Shown piece by piece: positions 6,478 to 14,286 of a DNA stretch of 14,641 nt. The notes under the pieces are model-generated. The model saw only the letters and a program-made list of their open reading frames with translations. It ran no database searches and was not told where the DNA came from. The translations under genes and the position numbers were made by a program. Where the stretch lies: assembly GCA_028281485.1 (NCBI GenBank), contig JANQJT010000096.1, positions 1-14,641 of the forward strand, written 5' to 3'. Within the stretch, counting starts at the first letter, position 1. Each line of letters starts with the position of its first letter. Source of the DNA: Phycisphaeraceae bacterium (lineage in GTDB: Bacteria > Planctomycetota > Phycisphaerae > Phycisphaerales > Zrk34).

Positions 6478-6981
6478 ATGATCAGCAAGACCATCGAAGC
6501 CGCCATCAACCGTCAGATCAACCACGAGATCACCGCCGCCTACAACTACCTGGCCATCAGCGCCTGGTTTGAAGCCGAGACCCTGCCCGGGTTCGCCGCG
6601 TGGTTCATGATCCAGCGCAACGAAGAGCTGCAACACGCCATGCGTCTGTACAACTACCTGCTCGACCGCGACGGCAACGTCCAACTCGAAGCCATCGCTC
6701 AGCCCAGCGCCGAGTTCGCATCCATCACCGCCGCCTTCGAGGCTGCGCTGGCGATGGAGAAGGCCAACACCGCCTCGATCAACGAGCTGTACCAGATGGC
6801 CAAGAGCGAAGACGACTTCGCCACGCTCAGTCACCTGCAGTGGTTCCTCGACGAACAGGTCGAAGAGGAGAAGATCATGGGTGAATCGCTGGCGATGGTG
6901 AAGCTGGCCGGGTCAGACTCCAGCGCCCTGCTCATGCTCAACGAGAAGTTCGGCTCCCGCAGGCCCGAAGAAGAAGCGTAA
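6478..6981 (+). CDS. ftnA: Non-heme ferritin
   Basis: Cytoplasmic iron-storage protein of 167 residues, the usual length for bacterial FtnA, which assembles into 24-subunit shells that oxidise Fe(II) and store a ferric core. The ligands expected from E. coli FtnA are all present at the same numbers: E17, E50, H53, E94, Q127 and E130, plus E49, E126 and E129 for the third iron site and Y24 near the centre. This makes an active ferroxidase very likely. It lacks the heme-binding methionine arrangement that would suggest bacterioferritin, although I did not test this by alignment. GAGG (6467-6470) lies seven bases before the ATG, and TACAAT at 6441-6446 is a likely -10. The gene is monocistronic and convergent with the nitrilase gene six bases downstream. 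Confidence 0.95.
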   Translation: MISKTIEAAINRQINHEITAAYNYLAISAWFEAETLPGFAAWFMIQRNEELQHAMRLYNYLLDRDGNVQLEAIAQPSAEFASITAAFEAALAMEKANTASINELYQMAKSEDDFATLSHLQWFLDEQVEEEKIMGESLAMVKLAGSDSSALLMLNEKFGSRRPEEEA

Positions 6982-6987
6982 GCCGAC

Positions 6988-7749
6988 CTAGAGGCGTTCG
7001 CGCCAGACACCGAACTTCTCCCTGCTCTCGGCTACGCAAGACGGATCGACGTCGACACACAGCGCCGTCTCTTCGTCACCGGCGCACGCCAGGACCGTGC
7101 CGTCGGGCGCGATGACCGTGCTCCCGCCTGCGTACTCGACCGCGGGGTCGCTGCCCGTCCGATTCACACCGACGACGAGCGCCTGGTTCTCGATCGCGCG
7201 GGCGCACAGCAACGTGTGCCAGTGATCCTGCCGCGCAGCCGGGAAATTGGCGGTGACCACATACACCTCTGCTCCTTGTTTCAGGCCGAGGTGAAAGTCT
7301 TCGGGAAAGCGGATGTCGTAACAGATCAGCGGACACACGCTCAGGCCCGCCCAGTCGAACGTCACGACCTTATCACCCGCGGGAAAATGCTCGTCTTCCT
7401 GCATCGGCGTGAAGGGGTGGCGCTTGGTATAGCGGGCGATCTCGTCGCCGGTCGGGCCGAACGCGATCGCCTGGTTGCGCGCCACGCCTTGCCCGTCTCG
7501 GCTCGTCACCCCCGCCAGCAACGTAACCCCGCGCGTCGCGGCCAGCTCGGCACAGAACCGCAGGGTCGTGCCCCCGCCCGGTTCCGTCGCCGGCTCGGCG
7601 TCCATCACGTATCCCACATCAAACATCTCCGGCAGCGCGACCAGCGCCCCGGGCCGGACGTCGGCGGCATCGAGCAACTCGGTCACCCGCCGATGATTGG
7701 CGGGCCGATCCAGCCAGGCGATATCGAGTTGGACAGCGACGATCTGCAT
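6988..7749 (-). CDS. Nitrilase-superfamily carbon-nitrogen hydrolase, omega-amidase (YafV/Nit2)-like
   Basis: Cytoplasmic amidase of 253 residues. The Glu-Lys-Cys triad of the superfamily is visible as LPE41MF, YTK109RHPF and IC143YDIRFPE, with the second conserved glutamate at E118. The CYDIRFPE motif and the compact length match the Nit2/YafV omega-amidase branch, which hydrolyses alpha-ketoglutaramate and alpha-ketosuccinamate and so salvages products of glutamine and asparagine transaminases or of the methionine salvage pathway. The branch assignment is from motif resemblance, so another small amide as substrate is possible. The ATG at 7749 is preferred because the protein then opens with the usual MQIVAVQ strand; a GTG at 7758 would add three residues. 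Neither has a strong ribosome site. The gene is divergent from the next sulfatase and convergent with ferritin. Confidence 0.9.
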   Translation of the reverse strand: MQIVAVQLDIAWLDRPANHRRVTELLDAADVRPGALVALPEMFDVGYVMDAEPATEPGGGTTLRFCAELAATRGVTLLAGVTSRDGQGVARNQAIAFGPTGDEIARYTKRHPFTPMQEDEHFPAGDKVVTFDWAGLSVCPLICYDIRFPEDFHLGLKQGAEVYVVTANFPAARQDHWHTLLCARAIENQALVVGVNRTGSDPAVEYAGGSTVIAPDGTVLACAGDEETALCVDVDPSCVAESREKFGVWRERL

Positions 7750-7778
7750 GAAGCGCACACGTTCCGTGCGAAATGCGG

Positions 7779-7807
7779 TTGCGAACGGGTGAAGTTTATC
7801 CTCAAAT
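7779..7807 (+). promoter_or_regulatory. Candidate promoter of the second sulfatase
   Basis: TTGCGA (7779-7784), 17 bases, TCAAAT (7802-7807) gives a plausible sigma-70-type promoter in the 125-base gap between the divergent nitrilase and sulfatase genes. A short GC hairpin follows in the leader. Confidence 0.3.
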
Positions 7808-7814
7808 TGTGTCT

Positions 7815-7829
7815 TCGGCGAAGCGCCGA
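7815..7829 (+). promoter_or_regulatory. Small GC hairpin in the leader of the second sulfatase
   Basis: TCGGCG (7815-7820) and CGCCGA (7824-7829) pair perfectly around AAG, beginning eight bases after the candidate -10. A regulatory or mRNA-stabilising role is possible but unproven. Confidence 0.3.
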
Positions 7830-7874
7830 CCGGCCGGCAGGCGTCTGTTTGTAGCCGGGAACAATGGAGGCAAT

Positions 7875-9491
7875 ATGTCGAACGAAATGAAAACGTGGCT
7901 GACAGCGATCGTGACCGTGCTCTGCCTGAGCATCAGCGTGTCCTGCGCCGCCCAGTCCCAGGCCAAGCCCAACGTGATCGTCATCCTCGCCGACGACCTC
8001 GGCTGGACCGACACGACCGTCGGCGCGATCTGCCTGGACAACGCCAGCGGCTTCTACGAGACGCCCAACCTCCAGCGCATGTCCGACGAGGGCATGTCAT
8101 TCACCAGCGTCTACACCGCGCCCAACTGCGCCCCGATGCGCGGCATGTACGTCTCGGGCCAATACATGACACGCACCGGGCTCTACGCCGTGTGGAACCT
8201 CAACCGCGGCGGCAGGCACGAGCAGAAGTTCCGGGGCCCCGATCAGGTCGAGGACGTTCCCGCCGAGGTCACCAACATCTACGAGATGATGAAGTCGGCC
8301 GGCTACACCACCGCCCACTTCGGAAAGTATCACGTCGGCGGTCACGAGGGCGGTGAGGCAACCATGCCCAAAAACCAGGGCGTCGATCACAACTTCGGCG
8401 GCGGGCCCAAGGGCAACCCCGGCAATTACTTCCCACGCGAAGACGACAACTATCACGACAGTGTCGGCCCCGCGCTGGACGCCTACGCCCAGCCCTACGA
8501 CGACGCCTACGCCGAGCGGTATCGCACCTACACCCCCTACCGCCTGCCCGCTTCGCTGAACGGTTCGCCCAAGCACCTCGGCGACGCGGTGGGCCAGGCC
8601 GCCGTCGAGTTCATCCGCGATCACGCAGGCAAAGACAAGCCCTTCTTCATGCAATACAACCCCTACCTCGTCCACACGCCGATCCAGGGGCGTCGCGACC
8701 TGGTCGCCGCTTACAGGCAGAAGCTGGCCGGCGGTCGGGTCGATCCGCGTCACGGCCGCGCCGATTACGCCGCGATGGTGACCCAGCTCGATCAGCAGGT
8801 CGGTCGCGTCCTCGCGGCATTAAACGATCCCAACGGCGACGGCGACACGTCGGATTCCATCGCCGACCACACCCTCGTCATCTTCACCAGCGACAACGGC
8901 GGGGTCGGCAGCGTGACCAACAACACGCCGCTGAAGGGGCACAAGGGCATGTTCACCGAGGGCGGCACGCGCGTGCCGATGATCGCGTGGATGCCCGGCC
9001 GCATCGAGGCGGGCGCGATCCGCGACGACCTGGTCTACAGCGTGGACTTCTACACCACGCTCGCCGAGGTGGCCGGCGTCGATCCCCACGCCGCGCCCGA
9101 ACCCAAGGACGGAACGTCCTTCGCCGGGGTGATGTTCGGCACCGGCGCGACGCGGGATAAGCGGGCGATCTACTGGCACTTCCCCGGCTACCTCGACAGC
9201 CGCGCCAAACCGACCAGCGCGATCCTACGACAGGTCGGCGACGACCGCTACAAGCTGCTGTACTACTACGAGACGCGCACCTATACGCTCTACAACATCA
9301 CCCGAGACATCGGCGAGACCACGGACCTGCTGGCAAGCGACGCGGGCCGCGAAGCGCACGGCCGGCTCGCGGCCGCCATGAGCGCCGAGCTGCGCGGCTG
9401 GCTGGACGAAACCGGCGCGATCTACCCGCTCTACGAGGACGGCCCCGACGCCGGCAAGCCCATCCCCGCGCCCGAGCCGTACACGCCTTAA
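7875..9491 (+). CDS. Sulfatase, Cys-type, exported
   Basis: Complete sulfatase of 538 residues for hydrolysis of sulfate esters, probably of a sulfated glycan. The export signal covers about residues 5-26. A Cys at 24 makes a lipoprotein conceivable, but its context (SVSC) is a poor lipobox. Metal ligands D40-D41 stand in VILADDLGW. The formylglycine site is C85-A-P-M-R89: the C-x-P-x-R core is intact, but Met replaces the usual Ser/Thr at the fourth position. Further family marks are HFGKYHVG, the FTSDNGG segment with D340 and N341, GGTRVPMIAWMPG and the closing LYNITRDIGE block. Long inserts between the catalytic motif and SDNG are typical of polysaccharide sulfatases. TGGAGG ends four bases before the ATG at 7875 and decides this start over an in-frame ATG 34 codons upstream. 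Maturation needs a formylglycine-generating or anSME-type enzyme, not encoded here. Confidence 0.94.
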   Translation: MSNEMKTWLTAIVTVLCLSISVSCAAQSQAKPNVIVILADDLGWTDTTVGAICLDNASGFYETPNLQRMSDEGMSFTSVYTAPNCAPMRGMYVSGQYMTRTGLYAVWNLNRGGRHEQKFRGPDQVEDVPAEVTNIYEMMKSAGYTTAHFGKYHVGGHEGGEATMPKNQGVDHNFGGGPKGNPGNYFPREDDNYHDSVGPALDAYAQPYDDAYAERYRTYTPYRLPASLNGSPKHLGDAVGQAAVEFIRDHAGKDKPFFMQYNPYLVHTPIQGRRDLVAAYRQKLAGGRVDPRHGRADYAAMVTQLDQQVGRVLAALNDPNGDGDTSDSIADHTLVIFTSDNGGVGSVTNNTPLKGHKGMFTEGGTRVPMIAWMPGRIEAGAIRDDLVYSVDFYTTLAEVAGVDPHAAPEPKDGTSFAGVMFGTGATRDKRAIYWHFPGYLDSRAKPTSAILRQVGDDRYKLLYYYETRTYTLYNITRDIGETTDLLASDAGREAHGRLAAAMSAELRGWLDETGAIYPLYEDGPDAGKPIPAPEPYTP

Positions 9492-9516
9492 CGGTGTTCC
9501 AAAGAACCGGACGCGG

Positions 9517-9525
9517 TGCTACAAT
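9517..9525 (+). promoter_or_regulatory. Extended -10 promoter of tRNA-Leu
   Basis: TG-C-TACAAT (9517-9525) is a good extended -10 element 16 bases before the tRNA. A poor -35 (TTCCAA, 9497-9502) lies 17 bases upstream. The site falls between the sulfatase stop and the tRNA, giving the tRNA its own promoter. Confidence 0.5.
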
Positions 9526-9541
9526 TCCCAGCCTGCACGCG

Positions 9542-9627
9542 GCCGGAGTGGCGGAATTGGCAGACGCGGTGGATTCAAAATCCACTGCCTGGTGACAGGC
9601 GTGTGGGTTCGAGTCCCACCTCCGGCA
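9542..9627 (+). tRNA. tRNA-Leu (anticodon CAA)
   Basis: A complete class II tRNA of 86 bases. The acceptor stem is GCCGGAG (9542-9548) with CTCCGGC (9620-9626), and the discriminator is A. The anticodon stem GTGGA/TCCAC encloses TTCAAAA, giving anticodon CAA, which reads UUG. A long variable arm with GCCT/AGGC is typical of leucine tRNAs, and the T arm carries GGTTCGAGTCC. CCA is not encoded and must be added after transcription. Confidence 0.97.
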
Positions 9628-9639
9628 TTGAGCGTTTAA

Positions 9640-9663
9640 CGTAGCGACAAATCCGTCGCTACG
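9640..9663. terminator. Symmetric stem-loop between tRNA-Leu and tonB, possibly a bidirectional terminator
   Basis: CGTAGCGAC (9640-9648) and GTCGCTACG (9655-9663) form a perfect 9-bp stem with a 6-nt loop. It lies 12 bases after the tRNA and overlaps the stop codon of the convergent tonB gene. No T tract follows on either strand, so termination is uncertain; a REP-like dispersed repeat is an alternative. Confidence 0.4.
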
Positions 9664-10372
9664 ATCTCAATTCAAATCTGAACGGGATGCGAACGCGCGA
9701 CGCGATCGGCTTTTCATCGCGCAGGGCGGGCCTGAAGCGGGCTCGGCTCAGCGCGTCTTGTGCCGCTTGTTCGAGCAACGGGTAGCCGGGCGAGTCGATA
9801 ACCCGAACCGCGGTCACCGTGCCTTGCGATGTGACCGTCGCTTCCAGCCAGACCGTGCCGGTCTCGCCACGACGCTGGCTGGCTGCGGGATAGCGCGGCG
9901 TGGGCAGATCGATCGGCTCGGCCTCAGATATCACACCCACCGGCTCACTCGAAGCCGCGGCGGTGTGGTTGCGATCACTCGTAATAGAATCGCTCACGAT
10001 CAGGGGAGCGGGTATCGAAACAACCGCGGGCAGTTCGTATGAGATCGGGTCAACGTGTTCTTCGATCGCGTCCGCATCGACTTGATTCATCGCGACAGGT
10101 TGTGATGCGGGTGGCGACCATTCGGTGTGATCCATCAGCATCTGCGGTAAGGCGTCTACCGTATCCTGCAAGACGTCATCCTGATGAGATAACTGCAGCG
10201 GAACGCTCAGCGCCTGCTCGCCCGGTGCGAAGCGTGTATCGGGCAGGGTTGATGCCGTGCCGAGCCCGTGCCACACGGCCGCACCGATGATCAGTGCGTG
10301 CAGACCGAGCGAAGCCGCCAGGGCGGGCAGGATCGATGCGGATGCCGATTTGTCAACGGCGATGAATCGCAT
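9659..10372 (-). CDS. tonB: TonB-family energy transducer
   Basis: Inner-membrane-anchored, periplasm-spanning protein of 237 residues that passes proton-motive energy from ExbB/ExbD to an outer-membrane receptor. The N-terminal helix (about 14-35) contains S21-L-G-L-H25, the SxxxH signature through which TonB contacts ExbB. A linker of about 120 residues, not especially rich in proline, follows. The C-terminal TonB domain spans about 159-237 (PRYPAASQRRGETGTVWLEA, then VRVIDSPGYPLLEQAA and ending RVRIPFRFEL). It begins 12 bases after the stop of the receptor gene on the same strand, so it is almost certainly cotranscribed with it and dedicated to it. No exbB or exbD is present in the window. 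The weak GGA before the ATG suggests translational coupling to the receptor. Confidence 0.93.
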   Translation of the reverse strand: MRFIAVDKSASASILPALAASLGLHALIIGAAVWHGLGTASTLPDTRFAPGEQALSVPLQLSHQDDVLQDTVDALPQMLMDHTEWSPPASQPVAMNQVDADAIEEHVDPISYELPAVVSIPAPLIVSDSITSDRNHTAAASSEPVGVISEAEPIDLPTPRYPAASQRRGETGTVWLEATVTSQGTVTAVRVIDSPGYPLLEQAAQDALSRARFRPALRDEKPIASRVRIPFRFELRS

Positions 10373-10384
10373 GTTCCGTGGGTC

Positions 10385-12502
10385 TCAGTGCAGGATCTCC
10401 ACCGCGAAGATCACCGAAATACCCGGCATGTTCTGGCCCGAGCCGTGCACGCGGTAGTTGGTGTCGAAGACGTTGTCGACACCAAGTCGGTAGTGGACGT
10501 CTTCTTGAAATGTGCCGCCCATCGCCACATCGAACACCGCGTAGCCGGGCGTGCCGCCGGGCGGGATGCGCGAGGTGTCGCTTGCGTCCCGTGTCGACAG
10601 ACGGTCGGCACGCGCCGCCATACGCACCAGGCCTTCAATCCACAGGTCACGGTCGGCGTCGTCCCACCGCACGCCCACCTGTCCCGTCAATGGCATCAGA
10701 CGATCGATGAACTCCTCGTCGGCGATCGGCGCGGAGGTGGGAAACGTGGAGACCTGGCCCTCGATGTAGGCGACGTTGCCGAACACGGTGAGGCTGTGTT
10801 CGAGGCGTTGGCTGGCTGACAGCTCGACGCCGTAGAGATAGCCGTCGCCGACGTTGGACTTGGTCACCTGGAACAGGTCATCGGAAGGGTCCGCGGGAGT
10901 GCCGCTGTCATCGACCACACCGGTGGGCACGCGCAGGATCATGTCGTCGATCAGCGTGTAGTAACCGGATAGTTCGATGGCGAGGTCGTCATCGCGCAGC
11001 CTGCCGCCCATCTCGAACGTGATGAAGTGCTCCGGTTCGAGACCGGGGGCGGGGATTTCGAACTCATCGGTGCGCGCGGTGTCGAAGCGTGTCAGGTCGG
11101 AGAGGTTGGGGGCGCGGAAGCCCTGTGACACGCCGCCGAACAGGTTCACACGGTCGGGCTCGAGTTCGTGCAAGAGGCGTGCGCTGCCGACGACGTTGGT
11201 CCAGTGATCCGACAGCGAGATGGGCAACCCGCTGACGGGATCGGACACGCGGTCGGCGTTGACCGCCGCGTAAGTGAAACGCCCGCCGAGGACCAACAGC
11301 GTGCGCTCGTCCAACTCGATCTCGCTCTGCAGGTAGACGCCCAGCAGGTCGTACGTCGCGTCGTCAGCGACGGGGCCCTGGACAGGATTGCTGGACGAAA
11401 ACGACTCGACATCGTCGTGGTAATACTCCGCCCCGTAGCTGAGCCGACCGATCGGCGTGTCGCTCTGGGCCCGCAGGAACACGCCCAGCGTGTCGACACC
11501 AAAGCCCTGGAAGTCATCGGGCCGCGCGGTACGCATGCGGTGTCGCACCTCGGTCTGTCGCTGATGCGAAACACCGGCGTGAACGGATTCGACCCATCCG
11601 TCCAGCCGTTCTGCGTGAAGCTGGAGATACGTCAGCTCACGGCTCTGATCGAGATCGCGTTGCAGCTCCGTGCCGACGGTCGTGCCCTCAAAAGGCAGCG
11701 CGAAGGCCGTCTTGTGCGTGCGCGGGACGTTGTTCTGGCGGACGCGCTGATGGGCAAGAACGAGTCGTGCGTTGTCGTCGAGCCACCACTCGCCCTTGAA
11801 GTCGGCGTCGTATTCATCGTAAGCGACCTCGGCCTGTGTGCCGCCGCCGGTTTGCAGGTCGCCGTAGAGCTTGCCGCTCAGCCCCGCGATCAGGCCGAAC
11901 GTTTGATCGTGTGTCACGCTGACCTCGCCGCGCTGTTGGAATGAGCGCTCGGCAGAGGCGTAGCGGAACACCGCCCTGCCGCTGACCGGTTGAGTTGATG
12001 CGTAGCCGTACGGCTCGACGGTAAAGGCCTGCACGGTCCCACCGATCGCATCCGAGCCGTACAACACGCTGCTCGGCCCCTTGACCACCTCGAGCCGATC
12101 GAGCGACATCGCGTCGATCGTGTTCCAGTACTGGTTGGGGCCCGAGCGAAACACGGAGTTGTTCAGGCGCACGCCGTCGATCAGCAGAAGCGTCTGCTGC
12201 CCGGTGAAGCCACGGATGTAGGGCGAGCCCTGGCCCGCGCCGGTCTCCTGCACCATCACCGCCGGCACGTTGCGCAGCATCTGCGGCAGCGTGCGGTAGC
12301 TTCGCTCGAACGACTCGACGGAGCCGATCCGCTGCGTGCTGTAGGGTGTGTCGTAGATCGAGCGCTCGTCGGCCAGCCCCGTCACCAGCACCTCGTCCAG
12401 CGTGATGATGGGTTCGTTCGCCGCGCCTGGTTCCGCGCGCACCCACGTCGTGCCCATCGAGAGCCCCAGAACAATCGCCCACACACATCCCGTTCGTGAC
12501 AT
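10385..12502 (-). CDS. TonB-dependent outer-membrane receptor
   Basis: Outer-membrane beta-barrel of 705 residues for active import. Residues 1-23 are a signal peptide (cleavage after VRA). Close behind is the TonB-box-like ITLDEVLVTG (33-42), then the plug domain to about 155 with SPYIRGFTGQQTLLLIDGVR and RLEVVKGPSSVLYGSDAIGG. The remaining residues form the barrel, including SQGFRAPNLSDL and the final FDTNYRVHGSGQNMPG with strand VIFAVEIL. The overall motif set resembles CirA/heme-hemoglobin-type receptors, so iron-complex or heme uptake is the leading guess, but vitamin B12 or oligosaccharide import cannot be excluded. The start at 12502 is chosen because it opens directly with the signal peptide and has AGGG nine bases upstream. 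A longer reading from 12595 would put 31 residues before the signal. It forms an operon with tonB. Confidence 0.93.
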   Translation of the reverse strand: MSRTGCVWAIVLGLSMGTTWVRAEPGAANEPIITLDEVLVTGLADERSIYDTPYSTQRIGSVESFERSYRTLPQMLRNVPAVMVQETGAGQGSPYIRGFTGQQTLLLIDGVRLNNSVFRSGPNQYWNTIDAMSLDRLEVVKGPSSVLYGSDAIGGTVQAFTVEPYGYASTQPVSGRAVFRYASAERSFQQRGEVSVTHDQTFGLIAGLSGKLYGDLQTGGGTQAEVAYDEYDADFKGEWWLDDNARLVLAHQRVRQNNVPRTHKTAFALPFEGTTVGTELQRDLDQSRELTYLQLHAERLDGWVESVHAGVSHQRQTEVRHRMRTARPDDFQGFGVDTLGVFLRAQSDTPIGRLSYGAEYYHDDVESFSSSNPVQGPVADDATYDLLGVYLQSEIELDERTLLVLGGRFTYAAVNADRVSDPVSGLPISLSDHWTNVVGSARLLHELEPDRVNLFGGVSQGFRAPNLSDLTRFDTARTDEFEIPAPGLEPEHFITFEMGGRLRDDDLAIELSGYYTLIDDMILRVPTGVVDDSGTPADPSDDLFQVTKSNVGDGYLYGVELSASQRLEHSLTVFGNVAYIEGQVSTFPTSAPIADEEFIDRLMPLTGQVGVRWDDADRDLWIEGLVRMAARADRLSTRDASDTSRIPPGGTPGYAVFDVAMGGTFQEDVHYRLGVDNVFDTNYRVHGSGQNMPGISVIFAVEILH

Positions 12503-12579
12503 ACGGTTTACCCTGCTTAAAGCGGCCAATCTCGCGTCCGATGACGACTTTAGAGGGGCTGGATGTCGATTCGAACGGG

Positions 12580-12596
12580 TGTGCAGCATTTGCACA
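12580..12596. promoter_or_regulatory. Palindromic operator candidate upstream of the TonB-dependent receptor
   Basis: TGTGCA (12580-12585) and TGCACA (12591-12596) form a perfect inverted repeat with a 5-base spacer, 78 bases upstream of the receptor start in the 120-base gap after the third sulfatase. It has the shape of a dimeric regulator site and resembles a CRP/FNR-type site only loosely, as the spacing is one base longer. It does not look like a Fur box. It could also be a hairpin at the end of the sulfatase transcript, but no T tract follows. Confidence 0.35.
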
Positions 12597-12622
12597 TCGG
12601 CGATTCGCCCGAAGCTGTCGAT

Positions 12623-14224
12623 TCAGTCGATGCCGTCCTGGTCGGGGTTGCGCTGCTTGTATTTCTTGATGCGTTGCGTCCAACTCGTGGTCTCGAGCGG
12701 AAGCGCGTTGTTCTTGCGAGCCCAATCCTGCCACATGCGTTGCATTTTTTGTGCACGTGCGGTTTGTGCGGCGATCAGGTCGTGTCGCTCGAACGGGTCT
12801 TCGTTCAGATTGAACAGCTGCCAGGGCCTGTTCTGGTGGTATGAAACGAGCTTCCATTCCCCCTGCGACACACCTCGGCCGGTCTGGTGCTCCCAATAAA
12901 AGGCGCGCTGCATGGCGGCGGTCTTTTCGTCAAACGGAAACTGTGAGACCCCCTGCGGCCGAATGGTTCCCGGATCGTTCTTCACAAAGGGGACGCCGGC
13001 GGCTTCGATCGCGGTGGGCATGATGTCGATGATGTGTGAGGGCGATTCGACCAGCCCGCCGAGGTTGTGCTTGATCCCATCGGGCCAGTGGAAGATGAGC
13101 GGCGAGCTGATGCCACCGTTGTAGGAATCCTTCTTGTAGTACTGGAAGGGGGTGTTGCTGAGATCGGCGGCGAAACGAGAGATCGTGCCCCCCTCGGCCG
13201 TAGCGCCGTTGTCGCTGAGGAAAATGATGAGGGTGTTGTCGAGTTCGCCCTTGTCTTTGAGTGTTTGGATGACTTGGCCGATACCGTCGTCCATGATCTC
13301 GACCATCGCGGCGTAGGTGGCCATTTCCTTGATCCACTTCTGCCGCTGATCGTCGGTCAGACTGTCCCAGGCGGGCAAGCCGTTTGCGTAGGCCGTGGGA
13401 TTGCGGTGCTCATCGGCGTTGGGGGCGATGATCTCAAGCTCCCGCAACCTCTCGAAGCGCTGGGCCCGTAGCGCGTCGTACCCGGGAGCGTATCGATCCC
13501 TGATCCTGGCGATGCGCTCGGCCGGGGCCTGCATCGGACGGTGCGGCGCGTAGTGCGCGATGTACATGAACAGGGGCTGATCGAAGTCGTGGCTGTTCAG
13601 ATACGCGACGGCGTTTTCCGTGATCGCGTGCGTGTAGTACCAGCCCTGTTGCTCGGCGGTGTTGGGCAGTCGCTTGTCGTCGCGGATCATGTCGTCGCGC
13701 TTGTAGTATTCGCCGCCCCCACCCAGGCCGGAGTAGGAATGGTTGAAACCCCGATCGATCGGCCACGAGCCGTTGGATGCTTGACCGTGACGGAAGGCAT
13801 CGTCCAGGGTGAGGTGCCACTTGCCGACCATGTAGGTCTCATAGCCGGCGGCCTTGAAGAGTTCGGCGATGGTGGGCTGGCGGTGGGTGAGCTGGCCGCG
13901 GTAGCCGGGGCGGTGCTCATCGACGGCGGTCATCCAGCCCATTTCGACGGCGTGCGGGTAACAGCCGGTCATCAGCGAGGCGCGGCTCGGACAGCAGCGA
14001 CCCATGTTGCGAAAGTGCGTGTAGCGCACGCCTCTCGCGGCGAGCGCATCGATGTGGGGTGTTTCGATTTCACCGCCGTAACAACCCAGATCGGAGTACC
14101 CCAGGTCGTCAGCGAGGATGATAATCACGTTCGGCTTGCGGGTCTCGTCGCGGGCGTGTACCGAATCGATGGCCAGCGATGTGAGACACAGAACAACAAT
14201 CGTAAATGGAACGAAACGAAGCAT
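12623..14224 (-). CDS. Arylsulfatase-type sulfatase, Cys-type, exported
   Basis: Complete sulfatase of 533 residues. A signal peptide covers about residues 1-24 (ending VHA). D39-D40 in IILADDLGYSDLGCYGG bind the metal. The formylglycine site is C77-C-P-S-R81 in GRCCPSRASLMTG, a fully canonical C-x-P-S-R. GYETYMVGKWHL, IAHYAPHRPMQAP and the SDNGAT segment with D338 and N339 complete the active site, and a LFNLNEDPFERHDL block closes the domain. The opening and CCPSR context are those of arylsulfatase-A-like enzymes active on glycans; the substrate is unknown. AGGAGG stands six bases before the ATG (plus-strand CCTCCT, 14231-14236). It follows the oxidoreductase gene by 62 bases on the same strand, so the two may share a transcript. 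The 120-base gap to the receptor gene downstream contains a palindrome. Confidence 0.95.
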   Translation of the reverse strand: MLRFVPFTIVVLCLTSLAIDSVHARDETRKPNVIIILADDLGYSDLGCYGGEIETPHIDALAARGVRYTHFRNMGRCCPSRASLMTGCYPHAVEMGWMTAVDEHRPGYRGQLTHRQPTIAELFKAAGYETYMVGKWHLTLDDAFRHGQASNGSWPIDRGFNHSYSGLGGGGEYYKRDDMIRDDKRLPNTAEQQGWYYTHAITENAVAYLNSHDFDQPLFMYIAHYAPHRPMQAPAERIARIRDRYAPGYDALRAQRFERLRELEIIAPNADEHRNPTAYANGLPAWDSLTDDQRQKWIKEMATYAAMVEIMDDGIGQVIQTLKDKGELDNTLIIFLSDNGATAEGGTISRFAADLSNTPFQYYKKDSYNGGISSPLIFHWPDGIKHNLGGLVESPSHIIDIMPTAIEAAGVPFVKNDPGTIRPQGVSQFPFDEKTAAMQRAFYWEHQTGRGVSQGEWKLVSYHQNRPWQLFNLNEDPFERHDLIAAQTARAQKMQRMWQDWARKNNALPLETTSWTQRIKKYKQRNPDQDGID

Positions 14225-14286
14225 GGGGGACCTCCTGATGGATCAAAGTCGGACTGTCTAAAGACGCTTGCGGATGAGCGAATCGT

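Noticed and set aside
7875..7950. Lipoprotein signal on the second sulfatase
   Set aside because: The Cys at residue 24 is preceded by S-V-S, a poor lipobox; an ordinary cleaved signal peptide fits at least as well.
9542..9663. tRNA-Leu as an integration site with an att repeat
   Set aside because: No integrase, no duplicated tRNA 3' end and no change in composition were seen nearby.
12503..12622. Cobalamin riboswitch or Fur box upstream of the receptor
   Set aside because: The 120-base gap is too short for a complete cobalamin aptamer and shows none of its conserved boxes, and no GATAATGATAATC-like sequence is present.
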